Made by a program: the position numbers and the translations under genes. A model generated the notes under the pieces. That model had not been told where the DNA came from and searched no databases. It worked only from the letters and a program-made list of their open reading frames with translations. Below, piece by piece: positions 22,601-33,934 of a stretch of DNA of 64,000 nt (position 1 is its first letter; every line of letters starts with the position of its first letter). The stretch covers positions 6,262,001 to 6,326,000 of the forward strand of contig NC_134997.1 in NCBI RefSeq assembly GCF_050947335.1, written 5' to 3'. Origin of the DNA: Megachile rotundata. Its lineage: Eukaryota > Arthropoda > Insecta > Hymenoptera > Megachilidae.

Positions 22601-25600
22601 CTACATACTTTCGATCGAGTCTATATATACATACACGAGTGTGTGTACTTTTTGCCTCTTTAATGGGTCATTCGCTTTGTGGGACTGTCGATAGTATACG
22701 ATGAAAGTGCAAGGACGTTCATTTTTATCGTTCGATTTGTCTATTCAATTTGTTTATTGTCTATAAACTTAATCATTATTCGTTTCATATTTATTTTTCA
22801 ATTCTTTTATTCTATGTATATTTTATTGATCTTCCGTGTGTGTGTATTTCATGAATTGATATTTTATGGTTACTTGTATTGTACATTTTTATTGTACATT
22901 TATATTCTACATTTACATTGCACATTTGTATTGTACATTTACATTGCACATTTACATTACACATTTGTATGGTACATTTACATTATACATTTACATTGTA
23001 CATTTACATTGTACATTTACATTGTACATTTACATTGTACATTTACATTGTACATTTACATTGTACATTTACATTGTACATTTGTACTGCACATTTATAT
23101 TGCACATTTACATTGCACTTTTACATTGTATATTTGTATTGCACATTTACATTGCACATTTACATTGCACATTTACATTACACATTTGTATTGTACATTT
23201 ACATTATACATTTACATTGTACATTTACATTGTACATTTACATTGTACATTTACATTGTACATTTACATTGTACATTTACATTGTACATTTGCACTGTAC
23301 ATTTGCCCTGTACATTGTGCACTTCACAAGCATCAGATAAATCAACCAAAATGGAGTCCTATGTCCACCCCATCGCAAGAAACTCCGTAACAAAAAGTCA
23401 TCGTTAACGAGTCGAAGAACAATTATCAAAATCGTGTAGGTATCGAAAACGAAGACCTTGAAAAACCACGGAATCAAAAAGAAACTGTTGAAGCGAAGAA
23501 AGAAGAAGAAGGGGGAAGCGTCGGTCACGACGGGATCGCGAGACACGTTTAAATCCCCTTCTGGTCGTTGCCAGTCGGTTGTTATTACAAGTGACGACGG
23601 CAAAAAGCAAGGACCATCGTCCTTCGTCGTCTGGCCGGCTCGGTGGTCCCTGCTTGAAGAAGGAGAAAAGACTAGAAGCGGACCCGAAGAGGATGATTGT
23701 TTCTCACGAGCCAAACTAGGTAGTCGACGTGCCCGGTTCGAGTCGTTTGACCTTCTTTTTCAGCGACGAAAAGAGAAGCAAACGGCGCCACGAATTCCAA
23801 CCGCTTCCTTGAATCGCGGAAGGTCCCTGAACTCCGCCGACTTTTTCGATTACACGCCCTTATGTTGCCTGCCTGAGTGCGCGGATGCTGGGTGCTTGTA
23901 CAGTCACCGGCAAATATGGAGGTTTACTAGGGAGAATGGTGGAGGAAAGGAAGGACGGGGTTTTGGGGAGTGGACTCGAAGGTTTAGGTATTTAGGTGTT
24001 TGAATATTTGGAGGGATTTGGGAATTTAAGAGTGTGAGAAGCTGCGATTGTGGAAAAGTGAAAATATGAAAATTTAGGGAATTTTAAGAATTCGGAAATT
24101 TGGAGGAATTTAGGGAAATTTAAGAATTTAAAAATTTGCAGGGGTTTGGTAATTTGGATATGTGAGAAGATGGGAATATAGAAAGTTAAGGAATTTTAAG
24201 GATTTGAGAATTTAGGGATTCGAAAGATTTAAAGAATTTGACAAATTTGCAAGAATTGGAAAATTTTTAGAACTTTTAAATTTCTGATGTTGGTAATTTA
24301 GTAACTTAGGGATTTAAGAAATTAGAAAATTTGGGGATTTCAAAATTTTAAGAATTTCGGGAGTGTTGGTTTCATAATTTGTGAATTTGGAAATTTGAAG
24401 AATTGATCATTTGGAAATTGTAAAATGTATTAGCTGGGAATTTTTTAATTTTTTAATTTTACAAAAATTGGTATCTCATCAATTTTGAAATTTTAAAAGC
24501 TTGAAATTTGGAAAATGGTATCTAGAAAATTTTAAAATATACGAAATTATTATCCGTGAAATTTTGATATTTTAAAAATTTCAAGTGATATCTAGGGAAT
24601 TCTGGTACTTTAGAACTTTCAAGCGATATCTAGAGAATTTTGGTATTTTAAAAATTTCAAGTGTATCTAGGGAATTTTGTTATTTTAACAATTTAAAATA
24701 ATGTCTAGGGAATTTTTATATCTTAAAATTTTCTAGTGATATCTGGGGAATTTTTGTATTTAAAAAATTTCATATTAATATCTAGGAAATTTTATATTTA
24801 AAACCTTTCGAAGCTGATATCTAAGGAATTTTCGGAATTTATAAAATTGCTATCTTAGGAATTTTTTTATTTTAACAACTTATAAAACTATATCTAAGGA
24901 ATTTTATGAATGTATGAAATTGCTATCTAGGAAATTTCTTAATTTTACAAACATGAAAAATAATATCTGGGCAACTTTTAATTTTAAAAACTTAAAATCT
25001 GGTATCCAGTGAATTTAGGGAATAAATAATTGAAGTACTATTAAAATACACTTAAACGCAATTCTAGTTACAAATTTTAACACTAAAATTTCGAAATTTA
25101 AAAATAACGAATCTTAGATTTTTTATTTAAAATTACTATACTACTATTATTTTCTTAAGTATCATTATTATTTACAATTATTTTAATTAAAAACTGTTGA
25201 ATTCCTTTATTAAAAAATGACCGCAACATTTCCATTAAAATTATTTGGAATGCAACATCCTATCGATTTATCATTCTTCACCGCAATATCCGTAGAAGAT
25301 GAAATATTCTGACGAGAAGAAAATTTCTGAAGATTTATTTCCATAGTTAGTTTCATAGCTAGGTATTTCATTGAATACAACAATCGTTGACGTGGCACGT
25401 CGTCTTCTTCAAACATTTATAATTAGGATGCACCCTGAGGACGCCTAGCAACGCGACAAGAAAAAGGATTTGAAAAGCATAAATACCACAGAAACAGGAA
25501 GAACCACTGTCGGGAAAGAATAAGGAGAAAAGAAATCATGAAAGGTATGAAAGAAAAGCATAAGTGACAGGGAAGAAAAGAAGAAAAGAAAGGCAGGAGA

Positions 25601-28600
25601 ATAAATATACGACGAAAGAGAAAGATCCAAAGGGAAGAGAGGAGCTCGACAAACAGCCATCAAGAGAACATAACCAAAGCACCAAAATCAAAAGAAGCTT
25701 CAGAATGGATGGAAAGAGGAAGACGTGCGGAATAAAAGAATCGCGATCAAGAAGAGAGCCCGCAAGAAAGAAGCGGAATATGAGAACAGGAAGTACAAGA
25801 GAAGTACAAGAAAATTGAAACCAAAACAAAGCAAAAGAAAACTTTTCATTATTCTGAGCGGTCTGCAGCATGATGCGAAAAATGTTCAATCTAATCGAGA
25901 CTTCTGCTGTATACATAAATAAATTACCTTTTTTTTGGTAATTTAAACATTTTTATTTATGTGGTTTCTTTAATTTTTGTTTCAAAATTGTTAAAGACAG
26001 AAAATTTTATTTTGGAAAGAAAAAATTTTAGACTTATATATTTCAATAATTTTTGTATAATATAATATTCAACTATATTGAATAATTATTTAATGTATTT
26101 GGATTGCGAAACAATAGTTTTATTTCAAGTAAACATTTATTCAAAAAAATTAAAATTTGAGAAAATTATACATGACTATAAAATTAAAAATTATTGAAAA
26201 CAAAAAATTTTATTTGATAACAGAATTTCTAAAGCTATAGATTTAAACAATAAAATTAATAATAATTACACTACATTATAAACTAATAAAGAAAATCTAA
26301 AATTAAGAATAAATAGAAAAAATTATACATGGCTGCAAAATTAAAAATTATCCAAAACAAGAAATTTTATGTAGGAACAGAATTCCTGAAACTACAAATT
26401 TAATAAAAAAAAAAAAAATAATTGCATCACATGTAGAAAGAACCTAAAATAAATATAATTTAAAAAAACATAAAAATTGAAGAAAGGCTTCTAAGATACC
26501 ACAGCACTAAAAGGAACGGTAAAGATTAGAACGTTAAACAGCTTTTAACTTGTTGTAAAATAGAGAAAAATTAATCGCGGTTTAAAGAGATAATCAATTG
26601 ACGAAAGGAGTGTGGTCCTTTGATCTCGGCACCTCATTCTCAAATTATAATTCACGATCAGAACAGACCGCACCTGCACAGAAGATGGTTCATTCTCCCT
26701 CTGCAAATTTAAAAGCGCCTTCGTGGAATTCCATTCTTAATGGCTTTATTACGGCCGGTACCCGTTGAATTTCACCTTGTCCATCGGACGCTTTGGTTGT
26801 CCGTAAACCTGTTCCCATCTTTCCATGAATGAATAGTGCTCGCGTTTCAGAAAAATCCGAACGGACCGCACCGGTCGAATGTATAGGGTGTTTCGGGGAA
26901 TTTGGGTATTTTGGTATCAGGAAATTCTCAAATTTTCAGGTTTAAATGTTACAAAATTTCAAGCTTGTAAGTATGGATTTTTGGTAATTTGGGAAATTTG
27001 TAAAGTTGGAAATATGGTAACTTGGAAATTTAAGAATTTGGAATAGTTAACTTGAAAATTTTTGAATTTGTGAAACTGACAGTTCAGTAACTTGGAAAGA
27101 GAACTTCTAATTGGTAATCTGAAAAATTAAAAATTTGTTATGTTAGGTATACAATCACTTTAAAATTTAAAAGTTTAAAATTTTACAATTAAAAATTTGA
27201 TTAGATCATTTTATTACTAAATCTTGCTAAATATAATCACAATATTTTACCCTTATGTATAAATCACAATATATTAAACTTATGTATGACTCACAGATCC
27301 AAGTACATGTATGCAAACATAAGTATCATAATACCTAACCTCATACATTCCTGTAAAAATTTAAAGACAAAGCATTAAAAAAATCGTCTATATTTGTCAC
27401 AAGATTCATAGTAAATCGATTTATATAATATATTATTGTACAATATTAAAAGAAAAATTCCAAAAATCAATAAGAAAATGTCTAAAAAAATGTGAATACT
27501 CTCTCAACTATTCGATTGGCGGGTTTCTGGACACCGGTAACCGTTGCTTGCACCAATAGGTGGCAAAAGCTTTCACGCTCGAACCCGACATAACAAAGAA
27601 GAGGTGGCATGGCGTGGATCTGTTTGCTGTCGGTAATCTTTGGACTTGGTCCTCCGAAGGCCACGCTTTTCTACGTCGTAAATCTTATTTCAAACCTCGA
27701 ATCCTTTTCCTGGGATACGTCTACCTGGCGGCTTCTATTAGCGGATTTCGATCTTGGGCCAACGTCTTTGCGACCTAGGATTCGCTCGGCAACAGGAGTC
27801 GTTTATTTTGAAAATAGAGAAAATTCATTATTCAAGGAAGTTCGGTTCAGTTCTTTATTTACTCCTTTTTAACCAAAGATGGCGTTTAGGCTATACAAAA
27901 CCTATATTGCTTAACTCGACAGTATATTCTTTAAACATAAATTGGCACCATTTTCAAAATTCTCGTTTCCATAATGTCTTAAAACTCTCTTAACTTTCTA
28001 TTCTTTCATGCGTTACCTTTTTGAAAGAAATGTAGATAAAAACTTAATATATTTTTATCTTTATGCACTCTACAGTGGAAATAATTGAAATTCTCTAATA
28101 TTTGGCTTGGAAAGATGTTTACTTTGAAAGTAGTGCAAGTCCTTAGGTTAAAATTATTTTTGGCCGAATATATTACGTTGCAATTTAGCTCCGGTAAATT
28201 TCAGTTATACTGACTGTTGGAAATTAGCCTTTTTAAAATCGCTACGCCCTCTTTTTCTACGTCGTTGTCGGTGCTGCCTCTTGCGTGCTTGATTCATGAT
28301 CGATCGAAATCCGTTGCTGTTGAATGTTGTTGCTTCGCTTTGTAAATGTATGTACTCTTATATTAAGTTAAATAAGTATATTAAAGTTAAAGTTAGTTTA
28401 CTACGGCTCGTTTCAGTTATTTATCATATCCATAATCTTAACATTGACAATATCGTGAAAAATTATGAATTGTATATTGGTGGCATAACCTCAATATGAG
28501 CGATGATCTGTCAAGGTATCGTTGTTTTTATTATCACCTTGCAAGTTCTAATAAATACTCGAATTTTCTTTACGAATTTGAACGTACATACATTTGGGAA

Positions 28601-31600
28601 ATTTCGAGATTTAAAAACTTACTTTTCAAATCGAAGAATTTGATAATTTGGTAATTTAGAAATTTTAGTGTCGAATTATTTACTAATCTAGAAAGTAGGA
28701 AAACTAAAAGTTTAAGTACAAAAATTTAAATTTATTCAAACCCGTTTAGAACTGCATAAAAATATAAATTGGTAACGTTCAACTACTTCTATATGCAGTG
28801 AACATTCCTCCATAAAGAACCAAGGAAGTATAATATCCACAGCATTAGAAATCTCGCTATTAATCTGACATTAGTATAATCATCTAAGTACCACTCGTTT
28901 ATTCCACGCTGAAACCATTTATCATTTCACATATTCAAATAAAACTTGAAACATATCCGAAGCGTCATATATTAACATTTCCATGGCATCTCCTAACCGA
29001 TCCCTCTACGTCATAATTCCCGCCATAATTCTCTATTATGCGTTCGAAATTCCGACCACATCCAGCAATGATCCTGAACGACGTCCATCCCGAATACGAA
29101 CCAAAAGACTGGTTCTCGTTAAGCATACCAAAGAATCTCAAAACACCGTCCATTATTTTCGAACGGTCTAGTTTGATCCTGCCGCAAGAAGGAACAAGAA
29201 ACCAGGTCCTGTCGGGCCAGTGCCGGATTTATGTTTCAATGGACCCTAGGCTAATAACGAAGCCTGTGGCTCTAAGACCGGTATTCTTATAATTAACCTT
29301 AGAGAATTTCAGTGCTATAATTAATAATTATTAGAGAGTTTCATTTCTTATAATTAACAATTACTAGGGAATTTTTATTGTTATAGTTGACATTTATCAT
29401 GGAATTTTAATTGTTATAATATATATTTATTACGGAATTTCAATTCACAATTAATGCTTGTTAAACAATTTTTAAATTATAATTAATAATATAATTATTA
29501 ATTAATAATTAGTCGTAATTAATAATATATTCATTAATAATTAGTTATAATTAACAATTATCACAAAATTTCAATATCAACTACAAATAGCTTACAGATA
29601 GAAACAAATTAAGTGTGATCTGTCGTAATCATAATTTTAATATCTTCTAAAAAATGGACGCACTTTTAAAGTAAACCCATTTATAGAAATATCTTTCCTC
29701 TCGAACAATTTCATCGACAATTTAGTAAGAAATAAATTATTCGACTGGACTTAACACATACTTAGGTAACGGTAAATTTGTTTTTGTTTTACAGAGTACA
29801 AATTCTCAATGTACACGCCTAGTATGATCGCGGCAGCGAGCGTCGCGGCAGCCCTTCATGGTCTCGATTGGACCGGGAAAAGCGGCTACGGGTTGGCCGG
29901 CCTTCTCGACGAGCTTACTCGCATCACGGCGATCGAACAGGTTTGTCTTGTGTTGATATTATTGCATGACAGCTCAGAAAAATATCGTATAGCTATGTCC
30001 GCAAGTAGATTTAATCGCGAAGCGCATTGCTTACACTCGATTGGCTCATCCAAGTGTCGGAAGCGAACGTTGTTGCGTGACGATGTCTGTATTGGTGATA
30101 CTTGCATTCCCCTGATCAAAATTTTTGTTTTGATTTTATCATTTTAGTTTTATATCGCAAACCTCGGAATGCAAAATTGATATGCATATCACATAAATTT
30201 CCAAGTTGATTTCAGTTCAGTTTATGAGTTTACTTCTACGAAAGATGACGTTCCTAAATGTTTTGTAAAGTGATAAATTGTTAGAAGCGAGTTTGGCAAT
30301 CTAAGTTCTGCGCCGTCTACGGCCATTAAACTCGAGTTCGCGATCTATGTAAATTCGATCGATGTACGTTAAAAAACGCGGGTTCTTTCGGCGTCGAGTT
30401 GAAGATAGTGCGTATAAAAGTAATTCAAACGTGAATCTAAAATACAGTGTTCATACACGTGCAGTACTAGAATAATGTTAGTAGTATAATATTAATAATG
30501 TGAAATATTGGATCGTATGAATTTTGAAAAACTGATCGGCAAGAACGCTCGACGGTAAGCTGTTAGTTGATTCTAGATTTTTCCACTGTTGAGAAAAAAT
30601 GTCGGATTTGTTTGCAAAACTCAGACGGAGATTTGTTGTAAATGTGTTTATTGAAATTAAGTTTAAAAAGTTCTTATTTCGTTTAAAATTAAATTCCATT
30701 TCTTGGTGTTACTATTTAAAAGAAAATAAAACTATCCTTATATTAAATTACAATAGTACTTTCAGAGGTTATGCATTGCACTCCCCCACCTCATCTTCTC
30801 ATAACTATTGTAGAACTGAATATTAACGAATAATATAAACGAAACAATATTACTATTTATTCTAAACTAAATTAAATTTCAAATAAATCCTACATTCTTG
30901 TACCTGAATAAATTCGACTGCACTCTGAGTCTATTTCATATTCTCTATAGGAATACTCACTGATGTGACAAGCGTGAGTCATCCGAACCTAAAATTATTG
31001 AGCATTGTTCCTGTAAGAAATCGATCGTAACGTTCATGTTGTACGAAGAAACGGCAGGAAAGTCATGAATGAAGAGAGGTCAGGTGGCCAAGATAGTTCC
31101 AAGAACATTCTTCCTGTTTCTAAACACATGCGAAAATATTGCGCTTACAGGGCGTAGACCCCATGCCGAGCCATTCACGCGTGCACTTTAGTTGCACTCA
31201 CCGCATTATGAATGTATAGTCTGCGCGTGTTTCGAATCGTCTTTCCCTCTCTCGTCACGCTCTCTGGGCCCTTTTTTCCCCCATAAACATGTGCCCGACA
31301 CCTGCTACGCCGCTCATCAGGACTTTTTGTCGGCCGTCGCCACTGGATTCGCGAATGATCTTTCGCGAAACGTTTCTTGAACATTCAAACAGATTCTTTC
31401 GAAATTTATCTCAAGAATGTTAATGGCGTTTGCAGATAGTCATCTTTAAATTCACTGTTGGATCTTTAGATCTGTAACTGGATATTTACAATCAACTGTT
31501 GAAGTCCTGAATTGCAAATTTAGATATTTAAAATTGGAAAATGTGGAATTTGAAAATTTAACACTTCCAAAAATTTGGAAGTGTAGAATTAAATATTTGA

Positions 31601-32311
31601 ATATTTGAAAATGTGAAATGCAAGAATTTGAAAATTTGAAAATGTATAATTTACAAATATGAAAATGTATAATTTAAAAATTCGAAAATGTAAAATTTAA
31701 ACAATTGAAATACATAAAAATATCGAAAGTGTTATTCAGACATACAGAATTAATATATTTAAAAATTAAAAAATGTAGAATTTCAGAAACTAAGAATTCA
31801 AAGTTCAAGAATTTACATTTTAAGAAATTGCATATTCAATCACATGTAAATTTCTAAATTTTGCAATACAATCTACCCACAAATACCCACAATCCGTTTC
31901 TCAGCTTCGCAATCACACTTTCAAATAATTATACAGCAAGTAACCAACATTAAAATATTATAAAACATCTCCTGTTGTTTTATGTCCAATTGTTAGAAAT
32001 AATATATCTTTAAAAATAATTTTCTACCTCTTAATATTAGTAATTTTCACCAATCACCTTAATAGCAATAACCTAACTTAACCTGTGTTTATTTATCTTT
32101 TCAGGACTATCTCCAGGGTTGCCTGGAGCAGATCGAGGAGATGGTTTCGGAAGCTGTGGGTCCGAATGGCGGTGGAAACAGCCATCAGGCGTCCGACATG
32201 TCGATCTCGGCGCCCCAGAAGCCTCTGGGGGACGACATGACCAGCCAGGAGAAGATCCTGGAACACGAGAAGGCGGGCACCCCAACCGATGTGAGGGACG
32301 TCCATTTTTGA
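19475..32311 (+). CDS. CycD: G1/S-specific cyclin D, 3' half (three exons)
   Basis: Exons 19475-19637, 29795-29940 and 32105-32311 join with GT-AG introns into one frame of 171 residues plus stop. Cyclin D binds and activates CDK4/6 in the nucleus to phosphorylate Rb-family proteins in G1. Family marks are WE(Q)LVVSKLKW, SAVTPGDFL, RRHAQTFIALSA, YKFSMYTPSMIA, then the C-terminal TPTDVRDV tail. The first two exons give the end of cyclin box 1 and cyclin box 2. The tail threonine corresponds to Thr286 of human cyclin D1, the phosphodegron for nuclear export and turnover. The N-terminal Rb-binding motif and first half of the cyclin box lie in exons upstream that I could not find, probably outside the window. 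The in-window introns are about 10.2 kb and 2.2 kb. Identification is strong; exact start of the first exon is less certain. Confidence 0.93.
19638..21100 (+). other. cyclin D intron, AT-rich part
   Basis: Starts at the donor and is ordinary AT-rich intron. Small less AT-rich patches occur near 20160-20340 and 20640-20900. No gene or repeat is recognised. Confidence 0.45.
21105..22140. repeat. 152-bp higher-order minisatellite of about 30-bp subunits
   Basis: The base unit is about 30 bp, of the type GCGTGAAATTACAGCGCAAG followed by GAATTATA. Five units plus two bases form a higher-order period: the GAATTATA/GATTTACA anchor falls at 21389, 21541, 21693, 21845 and 21997, exactly 152 bp apart. 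Copies from 21541 to about 21830 are nearly identical. The array is rich in CpG (GCGCGT, ACGCGA) although its host is AT-rich. Open frames of 99-174 codons on the - strand simply read the repeat. Confidence 0.93.
22141..22865. other. Intron spacer with a GC-richer block
   Basis: Bases 22290-22680 are richer in GC and CpG and open on both strands for 60-100 codons without recognisable motifs. A perfect 9-bp stem (ACCGGGCTG and CAGCCCGGT, 22468-22496) encloses an 11-nt loop. It could be regulatory; no gene is supported. Confidence 0.35.
22866..23325. repeat. 13-bp TACATT minisatellite, about 34 copies
   Basis: The unit is CATTGTACATTTA with CACATTT and CATTATA variants, repeated about 34 times. 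Because 13 is not a multiple of three and the unit lacks stops in + frames, all three + frames stay open (up to 242 codons) and read a 13-residue periodic peptide. This is an artefact of the repeat. Confidence 0.93.
23326..23990 (+). other. GC-rich intronic island with a 181-codon open frame
   Basis: A GC-rich block inside the cyclin D intron. A frame of 181 codons is open on + (23458-24003) and one of 145 on - (23277-23714). The + product begins with a Lys/Arg-rich run and includes a short Cys/His-containing stretch (CCLPECADAGCLYSH), but no family is recognised. Openness on both strands argues for stop-poor GC-rich DNA rather than a gene. An enhancer or a lineage-specific exon are alternatives. 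Confidence 0.25.
23991..25020. repeat. Degenerate 38-bp tandem array
   Basis: ATCTAGGGAATTTT-like text recurs with TC anchors at 24591, 24629, 24666, 24704, 24742, 24781 and 24820, a period of 37-39 bp. Upstream, 23991-24420 is looser GAATTTGGGAATTTAAG text of the ATTTGG word family with its G-rich strand on +. Confidence 0.75.
25021..25440. other. AT-rich intron
   Basis: Ordinary AT-rich DNA; nothing recognised. Confidence 0.4.
25441..25850 (+). repeat. Purine-rich tract
   Basis: The + strand is strongly purine-rich for about 400 bp (GAAAGAAAAGCATAAG, AGGAGAAAAG and similar). Frames of 65-84 codons on + are Lys/Arg/Glu-rich and the - strand frame is Ser/Leu/Phe-rich, as expected from a purine/pyrimidine tract. 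There is no gene evidence. Confidence 0.6.
25851..26560. other. AT-rich intron
   Basis: Very AT-rich, with two related stretches (about 26150-26240 and 26320-26420) sharing AAAATTATACATG and AGAATTYCTRAARCTA words, a possible small duplication. No gene. Confidence 0.4.
26561..26900. other. GC-richer island, possible conserved non-coding element
   Basis: A block of balanced composition in AT-rich intron without a long open frame. It includes TATAGGGTGTTTCGGGG at 26883-26899, which resembles the ACAGGGTGTTT-type element ends seen elsewhere in the window. A regulatory role is a guess. Confidence 0.3.
26901..27480. repeat. Degenerate ATTTGG-word array, then AT-rich DNA
   Basis: Bases 26901-27130 hold GGAATTTGGGTATTTTGG and GGAAATTTAAGAATTTGG-like text without a fixed period, G-rich on +. 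From there to 27480 it is AT-rich and unremarkable. Confidence 0.5.
27481..27880. other. GC-richer island open in two + frames
   Basis: Frames of 72, 87 and 79 codons overlap on +. No motif is recognised and the flanking cyclin exons already join without it, so it is not a missing cyclin exon. Possibly decayed mobile DNA or a conserved non-coding block. Confidence 0.3.
27881..28960. other. AT-rich intron
   Basis: Mostly AT-rich; 28200-28330 is a GC-richer patch and 28590-28700 holds a few ATTTGG words. No gene is seen. Confidence 0.4.
28961..29290. other. GC-richer intronic block, open on both strands
   Basis: Frames of 62 and 84 codons on + and 62 on - overlap here. The cyclin frame is continuous from 19637 to 29795 without it, and no family resemblance was seen, so coding is not supported. 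Confidence 0.3.
29291..29794. repeat. Degenerate AATTAATAATTA repeats before the exon
   Basis: To about 29560, text like TATAATTAACAATTA with GGAATTTYA recurs about every 55-60 bp. The intron then ends in TTGTTTTACAG at 29794. Confidence 0.5.
29795..29940 (+). CDS. CycD: cyclin D exon, cyclin box 2
   Basis: Acceptor TTTTACAG ends at 29794; donor GTTTGT starts at 29941. The exon is 146 nt, completes the split Glu codon, and ends in phase 0. It encodes YKFSMYTPSMIAAASVAAAL, close to the conserved PPSMIA helix of D-type cyclins, and ends at ITAIEQ. Confidence 0.95.
29941..32104 (+). other. cyclin D last intron
   Basis: Bases 29941-30450 and 31000-31400 are less AT-rich, the latter with CpG-containing text open on both strands (about 60-69 codons). 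Bases 31480-31850 hold degenerate GAAAATTTGGAA words, G-rich on +. The intron ends in TCTTTTCAG at 32104. Confidence 0.5.
32105..32311 (+). CDS. CycD: cyclin D terminal coding exon
   Basis: The exon opens with DYLQGCLEQIEEMV, a helix seen in D cyclins, then a Ser/Gly/Gln-rich linker, and ends in TPTDVRDVHF followed by TGA at 32309-32311. The TP threonine is the expected GSK3-type phosphodegron site. The exon has 68 codons plus stop. The GC content is clearly higher than in the introns. Confidence 0.95.
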   Translation, partial: DYLQGCLEQIEEMVSEAVGPNGGGNSHQASDMSISAPQKPLGDDMTSQEKILEHEKAGTPTDVRDVHF

Positions 32312-33926
32312 GAGACGCCGCTGAGGGAAACTCTGGCCAGGGTGACTCTCTGCTAAACCTGGAGGCCGAGGAGCAAGGGTTAGCCAGCAGCGACGAGGAC
32401 GCTGAGGGACCTACGGCCAAAAAACGAATCAAGATGAACGAAGAGGAAACGCCTGACCGAGCAGATCCGCGACAAGAGGACTCTTGAAAGAGAAAACGAT
32501 CAAATTCTGCTCGTACGGATCGTTTGCCTTCGTCTCGATAAACTGAATGGCCTCCAGAAGAGAGTGTCCTGGGGAGGCCCTCAACGGAAAGCGTTCTCGT
32601 AGAAATTCAGTCAAAGGGGACATTTATGGACATTTTTCTTACGCTACTTGGAACCGAGGATACACTCCGCTCCAAAGAGTGATTTTTCGAGTCAGGAGAC
32701 TGTCTCTCCGCTCACCAGGGACCCCGATGATTCTTTCTTTTTGTTTCTTCTTTTCTCTTAGTCTCGAGATCGAACTATGTACGTACGAATAAGCTGTTGT
32801 AGTTTTTAAACCGGGAAGCGAACGACTGCTGAAACTGATCCGGGACTATATTTTGCTTCCCGCGTGCGAGAAACAGAGTTTTTTTTGTTTTACACGATGT
32901 GGAAAGGTCGGACGGCGTAAACGAGAGGGCCCGATTTCCCGGGGCCCCTTTTTGTTATTTAGTTGTACGCGTTTTTATTCGAAAGATGCGACCGATCCTC
33001 GCGGTCGGTATCGGTTTTGTTCTCTCGAGACACTGCGTTGTCTCGAATCATGATCTTAGACTTTGCAGAGACTTCTTTTTGTTTTATTTTCTTTTTGTTC
33101 GTTTCGAATGACGATACGGGAGATGCGCGAAAGAAGGTCGGAAACTTGTCGAAGTTTCTTCGTTCGAGCGTTGATCGCTGTTTTAACCCTCTGTGTGTGT
33201 GTTTTTTTTTCTTTTTTGTTAATTTAATGCGAGGAGAGATACAATTCGTCGTTTGAATGATGTTAACACAGGGTGAGACCTGAGAAACTCAGGCTATTTT
33301 CGACTCTCCGAGCGATTACGACATTAAATTCCGTGGAACTTTCACGTTAATGTCGGCTCGCTTTCGAACGATCTCGATATGCAGAATGCGAGAGATAACA
33401 GAGGGTTATTAATTTCAGTGTTAAATTCCACGAAGAAAAACAAAAAGGAGGTACGTCGAAATCTAAGGTCGTTTGTATGCGCGAAAATGCGAGGATAAAA
33501 AATGAAACAAATTATAAAAATGATTGTAAATCGTTTGAAAAGCGTCTCTTCGTTAACGGTGTGTCCGTGAAATCGCGAAAGATTTTAATGCACGAAGTTC
33601 AGCGACCACGAAAAGGAAGAACGAAGAAATCAAGATGGCGGAAATAGCTGAAGAGACCGGAAGGCGGCGTGCTGTTGGGGGAAGGCAATGCAATACGCTT
33701 TACGCATCTATTTCGTAATAGAATTATACACTTAATTTTTAGCCGGACGACGAAACTACCACGCCAGAGAATGTTATAACGAAAGTTTAAATAGGGGAGT
33801 TTGAGAATAACGAGAAATGCGGATTATAGCTCCTCCGTGAGACTAAACGAGATAGGGATATATAAAAGAGAGGACCGGAAAGAAAGGGAAGAAATGCACA
33901 TAGTCATGTCGAGTCACTTAGTGTTT

Positions 33927-33934
33927 TGTACATA
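33927..33934 (+). promoter_or_regulatory. Pumilio-type site TGTACATA (one of six)
   Basis: Matches UGUANAUA. Further exact matches lie at 34876-34883 (TGTAGATA), 35977-35984 (TGTACATA), 37861-37868 (TGTAAATA), 38191-38198 (TGTACATA) and 39993-40000 (TGTACATA). PUF proteins repress mRNAs through such sites. An AT-rich 7.7-kb stretch would contain one or two by chance. Confidence 0.35.

Noticed and set aside
21105..23325. CRISPR-like array
   Set aside because: Repeats are contiguous without unique spacers, and the context is a eukaryotic intron.
22679..23407. 242-codon open frame on +
   Set aside because: It reads the 13-bp minisatellite; the two other + frames are also open with the same periodic peptide.
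23730..23760. tRNA B-box (GGTTCGAGTCG)
   Set aside because: No A-box or cloverleaf upstream.
28961..29292. A missing cyclin D exon
   Set aside because: The exon ending at 19637 and the one starting at 29795 already join in frame at a conserved family position, so nothing is missing between them.
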